This document shows, piece after piece, positions 5,953-12,835 of a DNA stretch of 13,187 nucleotides (its first letter is position 1; each line of letters begins with the position of its first letter). The notes beneath the pieces were generated by a model. It saw only the letters and a program-made list of their open reading frames with translations. It did no database searches and was not told where the DNA came from. The stretch covers positions 1-13,187 of the forward strand of contig JAHJTR010000016.1 in NCBI GenBank assembly GCA_018829865.1, read 5' to 3'. This DNA is from Patescibacteria group bacterium (GTDB taxonomy: Bacteria > Patescibacteriota > Gracilibacteria > UBA1369 > JAHJTR01). A program made the position numbers and the translations under genes.

Positions 5953-8697
5953 TTAAATGTAATGCTCGATTTTTTCTCTTTCAATGTACTCGATTGGGAT
6001 TCCTTCGGGAAGGCTTTCTAGGAAGATGCGGCCGTAGCTTTTTGTGGTGATGCGTGAATCCAGGACGATTAGGATTCCTTCGTCTTTGGTGCTGCGGATT
6101 AGGCGGCCGAAGCCTTGTTTGAATTTTAGTATGGCGCGTGGGACGGCGTAGTTGAAGAAGCTGTTTTCGGTGAGTTGTTCGCGGGCTACTTGAAGTGGGT
6201 CGAAAGGTGGGTCGAAAGGGAGTTTTTGGATTATTACGGTTGTTAACATGTCTCCAGGTAGGTCGACTCCTTCCCAAAAACTATTTAATCCTAGAATTAT
6301 GCTGTTACCTGGGCTGATTTGGAAATTTTGTAGAATTTTTCCGCGGCCGCCTGAGACGCCTTGGGCTAGGAGGCTGATTTCTCTTTCTTTGCAGAATCCG
6401 TGTAATTTTTGGTAGACGGCGGTGACGGTGGCTTTAGAGGTTAGGAGTACTAAAATGCGACCTTTTTTTGTTTCGAAAATGCTTTTCAGGGTGTCGGTGA
6501 TGGCGTTTATGTGGCCGGGGGCCATTGGTTCCGGCATGTCGCTGGCGATGATTATTTTGCTTTGTTCGGAATAGTAAAAAGGGGATGGCAAAATGACTTC
6601 TTTGGCGTTTTCGGTGAGCCCGATTTGGGATTTTATGTAGTCGAAATTATGTTGGACGGAAAGGGTGGCCGAAGTGATTATTGTGCTTTTTTTGTTTTCG
6701 TAGAGATGAGTTTGAAGGTAAGGTGCGACGTTCATGGGGCAGGCTTTGACATAGGGTGTGCCGTCGCGGGAGGTGTTGGCCCATTTTATGAGGTTTTCGG
6801 GGTTTTCGATGAAAATTCTTTCGATGTCTTGATTGAGGGAAATAAGCCTGTGTAATGCGCTGAATAATTCGTCTGACTTGTAGCTTTTAGGTAAAATGTC
6901 TTTGTTTTTTTCCAGTTTTTCCAGGAGTTTTTCTGTGTCTTTAATAATGTCTTTTATTGCTAAATGAATGTTGTTGAAGGATTCCTTTACTTGTTGCCAT
7001 TTAGGTTCGTTTACTTTGTATTCATCGATTATTACGGCGTTTTTGTATTGGCTGTAGGGATCCATGTGATCGCTTAAGAAAATGCCTATTAATCCGAAGC
7101 CGATTGAGACTGAGCTGCTTAGGGATGATAAGTTGTTTGTTATTTTGCTGATATCATCTGCGAGGTTGGTAGCGTTGAAAATATTTAATTGATCGGATGA
7201 AACGTGTTTGAGTAGAATATTTAATCTTAGTAATTTGTCGATTTGTGGCTCAAAACAGCTGAAATTTAGAGTGGTGGAAAAGGCGTCTAAAGCGGTGGTT
7301 TCTAAATTGTGGGCCTCGTCTATTATTAAATGATTGAAATTTGGGATTATGGGAGTGTCGGCTAGGCAGTCTTTTAATAAGAGTGCGTGATTGGTGACAA
7401 TGATGTTTGCTTTTTTGGCTTTTGCGCGGCTTTTGAGCAAGTAACATGGGTAGTGTGCGCTTTTCCTGTCATGAGGGCAGAGATCTTCGGTGCAGCAAAT
7501 ATCATTCCAGATAAGGTTTTCTTTGTTTCTTAAATTTAATTCCCATTTTTCTCCGGTTTTTGTTTTTGGTAGCCAGAGAAGAATTTTGGTGAGAGCGATT
7601 ATTTCGTGTGTTTCGAAAAATGGTTTATCCAGAACTTTTTTAAGTCTTTCGATTGATAAATAGTGGTTTCTTCCTTTGAGAACGGTGCTAACTAATTTTG
7701 GAGGATTTTTTAAGTCTTTTAATAGATGCTCCAGCACTTTTTTAGCAAGAGGAATGTCTTTTTCGGATAATTGATCTTGGAGGGTGGTTGTATAGGTGGC
7801 AATTACCACTTTTTGATCGTTTTTTAAGGCGTGAATGGCTGAGGGAATTGCGTAGGCTAGGGTTTTTCCTGTGCCTGTGCCGGCTTCGCAGATTAGGTTT
7901 TCTTCACTTTGAAAGGCGTCCCAAACCAGTTGAGCCATTTGACTTTGGCAGTCTCGGGTTTCGTGTTTTTCTTTGAAAACATCGGCCATGCTGCCTTCAT
8001 CTTGAAAAATTTGGGCTATTTTGCCTTCTTCATAACTTGGTAAACTGCTTATTGGTTCTTCTTTCTCCTTTATTATTTTTAGGAGAGGGAGGATGAAGGG
8101 TTTTGGCTCTGCTTTGCGCTTTTTGAGGATTTCGAAAAATAATTCTTTGGAGCCCCAATTGCTTTTGCTCAGGTAATAACAGATTTCGGACAGTTTTGCT
8201 GCCGGGATTTTTTCAATTTCTTTGAGGAAAATTCTGAATAAATCTATATTGGCCATTACATCATCAAGGGCGCGATGTTTGTTGACGTGAGCGATTTTGA
8301 AGGATTGACATAATGATTCCAGACTGTAGGAAGCTTGGTTTTTTATAAGGAGGGTGCTTAATTCTAATGTGTCGATTTCGGGGTTATTTATAGGGATCTT
8401 TTGTGATCTGAGAAATCCTGTGTCAAAACTGATGTTGTGGCCCATGATTGGTAAATCCTCGATAAAATCTTGGATTTGATCTATGTATTCCGTGAAGGGT
8501 TTTTTGCCTATTAAATCTTCGTCTTGAATATTTGTGATGGCTTTGACTATCGGGGGGATTGGGATTCCGGGATTTGTGAGATGTGAAAAAGTGTCGATGA
8601 GTTTTTTTTCATCGAATTTAGCAATTGCAAATTCGATGATTTTATCTCGGTTGCTGTCGAATCCTGTTGTTTCTATATCAAGACAGATGAATTTCAT
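5953..8697 (-). CDS. dinG: DnaQ-type exonuclease fused to DinG-family ATP-dependent helicase
   Basis: This 914-residue bifunctional protein combines a 3'-5' exonuclease and an XPD/DinG superfamily 2 helicase, as in Firmicutes DinG, and probably acts in repair or R-loop/replication-block clearance in the cytosol. The exonuclease (1-165) has the DEDDh set D7, E9 (DIETTG), D92 (GHNISFD), H141 and D146 (HRALDDV). The helicase has Walker A AGTGTGKT (272-279, K278), DEAH at 460-463, TSATL (675-679), SFWEGVDLPG (806-815) and QGFGRLIRS (861-869). In the region where E. coli-type DinG binds a 4Fe-4S cluster, C401, C402, C407 and C418 are present, but the first ligand position (KGRNHYLS) is Ser348, not Cys. 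The cluster may be lost, altered, or use the adjacent extra Cys. ATG at 8697 opens with MKFICLDIETTG, so the start is secure. It is probably co-transcribed with the yfhO-like gene 16 bp downstream. Confidence 0.95.
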   Translation of the reverse strand: MKFICLDIETTGFDSNRDKIIEFAIAKFDEKKLIDTFSHLTNPGIPIPPIVKAITNIQDEDLIGKKPFTEYIDQIQDFIEDLPIMGHNISFDTGFLRSQKIPINNPEIDTLELSTLLIKNQASYSLESLCQSFKIAHVNKHRALDDVMANIDLFRIFLKEIEKIPAAKLSEICYYLSKSNWGSKELFFEILKKRKAEPKPFILPLLKIIKEKEEPISSLPSYEEGKIAQIFQDEGSMADVFKEKHETRDCQSQMAQLVWDAFQSEENLICEAGTGTGKTLAYAIPSAIHALKNDQKVVIATYTTTLQDQLSEKDIPLAKKVLEHLLKDLKNPPKLVSTVLKGRNHYLSIERLKKVLDKPFFETHEIIALTKILLWLPKTKTGEKWELNLRNKENLIWNDICCTEDLCPHDRKSAHYPCYLLKSRAKAKKANIIVTNHALLLKDCLADTPIIPNFNHLIIDEAHNLETTALDAFSTTLNFSCFEPQIDKLLRLNILLKHVSSDQLNIFNATNLADDISKITNNLSSLSSSVSIGFGLIGIFLSDHMDPYSQYKNAVIIDEYKVNEPKWQQVKESFNNIHLAIKDIIKDTEKLLEKLEKNKDILPKSYKSDELFSALHRLISLNQDIERIFIENPENLIKWANTSRDGTPYVKACPMNVAPYLQTHLYENKKSTIITSATLSVQHNFDYIKSQIGLTENAKEVILPSPFYYSEQSKIIIASDMPEPMAPGHINAITDTLKSIFETKKGRILVLLTSKATVTAVYQKLHGFCKEREISLLAQGVSGGRGKILQNFQISPGNSIILGLNSFWEGVDLPGDMLTTVIIQKLPFDPPFDPLQVAREQLTENSFFNYAVPRAILKFKQGFGRLIRSTKDEGILIVLDSRITTKSYGRIFLESLPEGIPIEYIEREKIEHYI

Positions 8698-8734
8698 TGT
8701 GTTTGTTTTTTAGTTAGGGCAGATAGGGTTTCTT

Positions 8735-8762
8735 GAAAATCGCAGGGGCGATTGCCCCCGCG
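8735..8762 (-). terminator. GC-rich hairpin terminator after the SLH protein gene
   Basis: On the minus strand a nine-pair stem (8741-8749 with 8754-8762, loop AATC) begins 9 bp after the stop codon at 8772-8774 and is followed by ATTTTC. One stem pair is G-U on the minus strand but an A-C mismatch on the plus strand, so the hairpin favours minus-strand RNA. The U-tract is short, so some read-through into dinG is likely. Confidence 0.65.
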
Positions 8763-8771
8763 GGTTTTGGA

Positions 8772-11450
8772 TTAATAGAGAAGCTGTTGTAATGCGCTAC
8801 CTGTATTCATTGTACTGTCTTCCAGTAGTTCGGTTTGCTCACTGATGTTGTTGGTCATTACTTCCATTGTGCGGGAGATCATGCGGGCGGCTTCAGCTCT
8901 TGAAAGTGGATCTGCCGGGGCGTATGTGCCTTCGCTTTTGCCTTTGATGATGTTTAATTCATAGGCATTTTTTAGTGAGTCTGCGAAATAATCATTTTCG
9001 GTAACATCTGCGAATGGGATAATTATTTCTTTGCCTTCGCATGATGATGGATTTGTATATAGACCTGTATATGAAGCGCATCCTGAAGTATAGTTTTGTA
9101 ATTTTGCCACGTTTGACAGAATGTGAATTGCTTCGGCTCTGTTGATTGTGGCGGCTCCATCAAATCGACGTGAATAATAATTGTCGGGGTCGGATTTGCC
9201 TGAGATGTAACCTTTGCTGTATGCGGTGTTGGCGTAATCTGCGTACCATTCGTCACTGTTTACATCGTCAAATCTTGAGTATCCGTTATTGTTTACTGGA
9301 ACGTCGAAGGCGTTAAGTACCATTTTGATAAATTCTGCGCGGTTTACATGTCGGCTTGGATCAAAATTAACTTTTCCGTTTTCTTGGTAACCTGTGATGC
9401 TTCCTTTTTTGTTGAGCTTGATTAAGTCGGGAGCGTACCATTCTGTTTCGGTGATATCGTCGAATGTTTTTCCGGGTTTGTGGGGATTTGATCCCATTGT
9501 TATTTCGTTTGAATCAATTATGTCGTCTCCGTCTGAGTCTCTTGAATTTGGATTGGTGAAATAAATGAATTTTTCGTCGTAATCTGATAATCCGTCGTTA
9601 TCTGAATCGTTTGCTTTATACTCCTTAATAAAATTTTCGTAACTAATTTTTTTCTCTGTGATGTAACTGGCTACTATTTGAGTTTCTTGAAAATATTTTT
9701 CTGCTTTTGATGCTGCGATGATTTTTGGAACGTAATTAAGGACTTCTAATACACTATAATAACCTTTGAAGAATTCGATGCTTGGTGAAATTCCCGTGTG
9801 ATCGATGACGCCATTTGTGACTGCTTCGATGTAATTTGAGACAGTTTTAGGGCTTAAATATGTGATGCCGGTGTTGTAGCTTTTGAATGAATCGATTGCA
9901 GCCCAAAGATCTGAGTCTGCGATGTTGGTGTTATTTGTGTTTGTGATGCCTTCTGCATTTGAGAATACAAAAACGTTTTTGGTTGGCAGAATTCCGTAAT
10001 AAATGTTTATTGGTTTTCCGTATGTGTAGGCGTATCCATCGAATTTGTCTTGAAGGATTACTATTCCGTCTATATCTGAGAGGAATTCTTCGGCGAATGA
10101 TGAGAGGAATTTTCGATTTATCTCTTCACTAAGGGTTATTTTGTATAAAGTGTCGCTTATTTTTTCGTTATTTATTTGGCCAATTGTTTCGGGATCGGCT
10201 TGATGGAGATCGATGATGCTTTGATCGATTAAGGCTATTAGTTTTTTTGCGATTGTTTTTGCGGTTTCAGGATCATTGCTTGTGTCGGCCATTACTGTGA
10301 AGTAGGGGATTGGAATATTGTTGTTTTGCTGAATTGCTATTGCGGCGTTTGAATCAAAGACTTTTTTTAGATCATCACGGGTGATGCCGTATAGAGTTTC
10401 AAGGTTTTGAACTTCAGTTTCGAATTCGTTAATTTCGTATTCAGTGCCAAGAGGTGCTATTTGTGCATATGCTGTCTCGAAGTTTGTAGCTAATCCGGAT
10501 TGTTCGTGATAGGCGATTACAGGAGCTATTGGTAGGTTTTTGTAGAGTTTGTAGGTTGCGGGCTTGTTTAGACTTAAAAAGTCTTGGTTTTGCTCGTCCA
10601 TTTCGATGGTGTTACCGCTGACTACTATTTTGGCTACTATCGTGTCGGGATTTTTTTTGATACTGAAGCCGATTCCTTTGATGAGTTTAATGGCTGAGCT
10701 GTTAAGCATGGTTGTGATTTCGTTTTCTCCGCTTGCAGTTGCTGCTCTTAGTGCAAAGTCTATTATTTGATCATAATTTACATACATTGAGATTAGTCCG
10801 TCTTGATCGATTTTGTTCATTATGGTTTTGAAGTCGCTTGATTCGGCTAGTGAGAGAACTCCTTCTTTATTTTTGAAAATATCTTGTACTTTAGTTAGTA
10901 ATGATATTTCGGTGTTGTTGTGGAGATCAAATATTATGTGTTTGTTGTCTAAATTTATGTATGAGGTTTTTTGGCTGTAACCATCAATGCTGAAAATTGT
11001 GTTTGCAGTTAAATCGATGCAGCTGTTATTTTCGTCTCCTTCTTCTCTTAATACAGATGTTTCTAGTCTTTCGCATTCAAAATTGAGGACTTCTTGAATG
11101 AAACTGATACCTGAGCTGTCGACGTCGGTGCCATAGACAATGTGACCTTCAAGACCTGCGGCTTCGGGATGGATACTTAAATATATATCTTTGCCAAGCT
11201 GTGTATTGATAAAAGTGATGGCTTTTTCGAAAAGCTCTTTTTCTTTGGGGTTGGTAATTGATTCTTTTTCTTTTTGCATTTCGCTGTCGATGAGTTTTTT
11301 TATGTCTGTTGTTATTGATGAAAGGTTGGCATTTATGAAAAACATGCTGTCATCCGGAATGTAGTTGGTGACAGAGCTCATTGCTAAAACAGTTGTGTTT
11401 GGTACTAAAATAATTAGAGCTAGGAACAATGATAGAATAATTTTACGCAT
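8772..11450 (-). CDS. Exported surface protein with Ca-binding repeats and three SLH domains
   Basis: This 892-residue secreted protein is likely held on the cell surface by its SLH domains. Residues 1-23 form a Sec signal peptide (MRKIILSLFLALIILVPNTTVLA, cleavage likely after VLA). Residues about 28-600 are a large outer domain whose opening (YIPDDSMFFINANLSS) resembles DUF3352-type proteins; that match is tentative. Two thrombospondin-3/EF-like calcium motifs follow: DSDNDGLSDYDE (615-626) and DSDGDDIIDSNE (638-649). SLH repeats lie at about 663-718, 727-784 and 812-866, each with an F-x-D-[VI] opening and an N/S-RAE motif (NRAEFIKM, NRAEAIHI, SRAEAARM). The tail 867-892 is polar. The mature protein has only four cysteines, in two close pairs (C126/C144 and C791/C804), which suggests disulfides. 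ATG at 11450 gives the complete signal peptide. It starts 24 bp after the efp stop and ends in its own terminator, so it is probably the second gene of an efp operon. Confidence 0.88.
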   Translation of the reverse strand: MRKIILSLFLALIILVPNTTVLAMSSVTNYIPDDSMFFINANLSSITTDIKKLIDSEMQKEKESITNPKEKELFEKAITFINTQLGKDIYLSIHPEAAGLEGHIVYGTDVDSSGISFIQEVLNFECERLETSVLREEGDENNSCIDLTANTIFSIDGYSQKTSYINLDNKHIIFDLHNNTEISLLTKVQDIFKNKEGVLSLAESSDFKTIMNKIDQDGLISMYVNYDQIIDFALRAATASGENEITTMLNSSAIKLIKGIGFSIKKNPDTIVAKIVVSGNTIEMDEQNQDFLSLNKPATYKLYKNLPIAPVIAYHEQSGLATNFETAYAQIAPLGTEYEINEFETEVQNLETLYGITRDDLKKVFDSNAAIAIQQNNNIPIPYFTVMADTSNDPETAKTIAKKLIALIDQSIIDLHQADPETIGQINNEKISDTLYKITLSEEINRKFLSSFAEEFLSDIDGIVILQDKFDGYAYTYGKPINIYYGILPTKNVFVFSNAEGITNTNNTNIADSDLWAAIDSFKSYNTGITYLSPKTVSNYIEAVTNGVIDHTGISPSIEFFKGYYSVLEVLNYVPKIIAASKAEKYFQETQIVASYITEKKISYENFIKEYKANDSDNDGLSDYDEKFIYFTNPNSRDSDGDDIIDSNEITMGSNPHKPGKTFDDITETEWYAPDLIKLNKKGSITGYQENGKVNFDPSRHVNRAEFIKMVLNAFDVPVNNNGYSRFDDVNSDEWYADYANTAYSKGYISGKSDPDNYYSRRFDGAATINRAEAIHILSNVAKLQNYTSGCASYTGLYTNPSSCEGKEIIIPFADVTENDYFADSLKNAYELNIIKGKSEGTYAPADPLSRAEAARMISRTMEVMTNNISEQTELLEDSTMNTGSALQQLLY

Positions 11451-11474
11451 GTGTTTATTGTTAATTTATTATGA

Positions 11475-12035
11475 CTATTTAGCTCTCTCAACATACTCGC
11501 CGGTTTGGGTGTTTATTCTGAGAGTATCGCCGATATTGATAAAAAGAGGTACTTGTACCGTTTTGCCTGTTTCAAGTTTGGCGGGCTTGCTGCCTCCTGA
11601 TGCCGTGTCTCCCCGGACGCCGGGTTCGGTCTCCACCACTTTTAATTCTACTTTTGGTGGGACTTGTACGTTGATTGGTTTGTCGTCGTATACTTGAATG
11701 CTGACGTCCGTTCCATCCAATAGATAATAAATATCGTCGCCTAATTCTTCTTTAGTAAAAGAAAACTGTTCGAAAGTATCGCCAAACATAAAATGATATT
11801 CGTTGTCGTCGTTGTAAAGGTATTGAGCTTTTTTGAAGCCAACTTCGGCCGGTTCGATTTTTTCGCTGCCTTGAAATGTTTTGGGGATTACGGCTCCGGT
11901 AATTAAATTTTTGATTGTCGTCTTGGCTACTCCGCCCCCTCGGGCTTGTTTGGAATGCATGAAAGTGAGAACTACATATGGTTCGCCATCTATTTGAATG
12001 GCGGTGCCTACTTTGAGGGCGGCGATTGAATACAT
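11475..12035 (-). CDS. efp: Translation elongation factor P
   Basis: EF-P binds ribosomes stalled on polyproline stretches and helps peptide-bond formation. The 186 residues are the normal length and cover the N-terminal KOW-like domain (1-62), the central OB domain and the C-terminal OB domain with the EF-P signature GDTASGGSKPAKLETG...VPLFINIGDTLRINTQTGEYVERAK. The tip of the domain-I loop reads HSKQARGGGVAK. The residue aligned with the modified Lys34 of E. coli is Arg32, the same residue type that is rhamnosylated in Pseudomonas, though the flanking residues differ. The ATG at 12035 (MYSIAALKVG) is the natural start. Only 8 nt upstream is a TAAAAT box (12044-12049) that could be a -10 element giving a nearly leaderless mRNA, but I find no matching -35. 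It lies upstream of the SLH gene with a 24-bp gap. Confidence 0.97.
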   Translation of the reverse strand: MYSIAALKVGTAIQIDGEPYVVLTFMHSKQARGGGVAKTTIKNLITGAVIPKTFQGSEKIEPAEVGFKKAQYLYNDDNEYHFMFGDTFEQFSFTKEELGDDIYYLLDGTDVSIQVYDDKPINVQVPPKVELKVVETEPGVRGDTASGGSKPAKLETGKTVQVPLFINIGDTLRINTQTGEYVERAK

Positions 12036-12163
12036 AATTAATAATTTTATGAATTTGGTAGGGCAAAGCTAGCATATTTGGGGGAGGTGAGTCCAGTTTG
12101 GGTGGTGAGATTTTATGTAATATCTTAATTTTTGTGTGTTGGGGTTTTTTGAGGATTGTGTAA

Positions 12164-12186
12164 TTTTCCCCGGGGATTTTTTGGGG
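12164..12186. repeat. Second copy of the TCCCCGGGGA-T6-GGGG motif
   Basis: A ten-base palindrome TCCCCGGGGA (12167-12176) is followed by T6 and G4, nearly identical to the core of the terminator at 3448-3469 in the same orientation. Here the A/T flanks do not pair (TTTT on the left), so the stem is only five pairs. On the plus strand the T-run could still end transcription, but I see no plus-strand gene upstream of it. Confidence 0.45.
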
Positions 12187-12208
12187 AGTTGGGGGGGTGG
12201 AGGAGGCT

Positions 12209-12569
12209 GGGCTGTTTGGGCGGGTAAAGTTTGGGAGACCAAAATTGACTTTTTTTCAACGGCTGGGCTTGTGGGAGGTCGGGCTGTTTGGGAGGACAAA
12301 GCTTGGGAGACCAAAATTGCCTGTTTTTCAACGACCAAGCTTGAGGGCGCTCAGGGAATCAGGTGTACTAATGCTCAGGGAATCTAATCTGCCTGTGTTT
12401 CATCGACTTGGCTTTGTGGGCGCTCAGGCTGTTTGGGTTGTTAAAGTATTGGTAATTAAGCTTGTTTGTGTTTTAGCGGCGGGATTTGGTGGAGGCCGGG
12501 CTGATGGGGTTGATAAAAGATTGGAAAGCAAACTTGTTTGTGTTTTAGCGGCTGAGGCTGCATGTCTTG
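12209..12569. repeat. Tandem array of about five 72-bp units
   Basis: Units begin at 12209, 12281, 12353, 12426 and 12498, with lengths 72, 72, 73, 72 and about 72 bp. Units 1 and 2 share GGGCTGTTTGGG and a 17-base block TTGGGAGACCAAAATTG exactly 72 bp apart. Units 4 and 5 share a 20-base block (12461-12480 and 12533-12552), again 72 bp apart. Unit 3 is the most diverged and carries an internal 24-bp-spaced duplication of GCTCAGGGAATC (12349-12360 and 12373-12384). A weak partial unit may precede the array (12187-12208). It fills much of the gap between efp and the plus-strand gene. It is not CRISPR-like: there are no constant repeats with unique spacers. Confidence 0.85.
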
Positions 12570-12579
12570 CATTTTTGAG

Positions 12580-12607
12580 TTGACGAGAAATTGAGGTTTT
12601 TTAAAAT
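12580..12607 (+). promoter_or_regulatory. Possible plus-strand promoter at the end of the repeat array
   Basis: TTGACG (12580-12585), a 16-bp spacer and TAAAAT (12602-12607) form a plausible plus-strand promoter. The transcript would have a leader of about 220 nt before the ATG at 12836. Closer -10-like boxes exist (TATAAT 12739-12744 and TATAGT 12811-12816), but I find no good -35 for either. Confidence 0.3.
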
Positions 12608-12835
12608 TTCTATTATTTTCGTTTTCAAGCTATGGTTTCGAAAATTTTGTTTGGGGGATCGAAAAAATTTAGATATAAATATGGGTGAGGGGTTGTGCAC
12701 CGTTTGAGATATGGAGAAATTCGAATGTGAATCATCGATATAATAATCATTGTATAGTCGCATGTTTAAGCCGTAAATCGGTTGTTTTTTGTTGGGGTAA
12801 TTGTTAGTTTTATAGTGTAAATTAATTGTGAAATT
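12608..12835. other. AT-rich intergenic stretch, no gene recognised
   Basis: No credible ORF, tRNA or stable hairpin is visible on either strand. A long minus-strand open frame covering it is antisense to the 12836 gene and has no family resemblance. It contains the isolated TATAAT and TATAGT boxes noted above and probably serves as the upstream region of the plus-strand gene. Confidence 0.4.

Larger units (their letters stand above)
12069..12600 (-). pseudogene. Possible decayed ORF of 24-residue Pro/Ala/Thr/Gln repeats
   Basis: Read on the minus strand, the 72-bp array gives 24-residue units such as PPPNPAAKTQTSLITNTLTTQTA and VEKQAILVSQALSSQTARPPTSPA, VEKKSILVSQTLPAQTAQPP. The segment 12600-12427 is open but has no good start codon, and it stops at TGA 12424-12426. 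The segment from 12350 down to 12069 is open in a frame offset exactly by the single extra base in unit 3 (73 bp), after a TGA at 12351-12353. Both TGAs sit where the other units have the Arg codons CGA or CGG, one transition plus drift away. The tail ends just before efp. This pattern fits a former repeat protein that has broken, or a non-coding minisatellite whose unit happens to be a multiple of three. I lean slightly to a relic; no family is recognised. Confidence 0.3.

Noticed and set aside
6511..6855. 114-codon plus-strand open frame
   Set aside because: It lies within and antisense to the DinG helicase region.
11365..11697. 110-codon plus-strand open frame across the efp/SLH junction
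   Set aside because: It is antisense to two well-supported genes and shows no domain.
12339..12426. TGA read as glycine (code 25) to rescue the repeat ORF
   Set aside because: The yfhO-like gene ends in TGA directly before a good terminator, all long genes lack in-frame TGA, and unit 3 also needs a frame correction.
12209..12569. CRISPR array
   Set aside because: The units repeat over their whole length with drift, with no short constant repeats or unique spacers.
12136..12583. Two plus-strand open frames across the 72-bp array
   Set aside because: Both arise from the repeat unit. They have no upstream signal and end arbitrarily; the G/Trp-rich products look like shadow translations.
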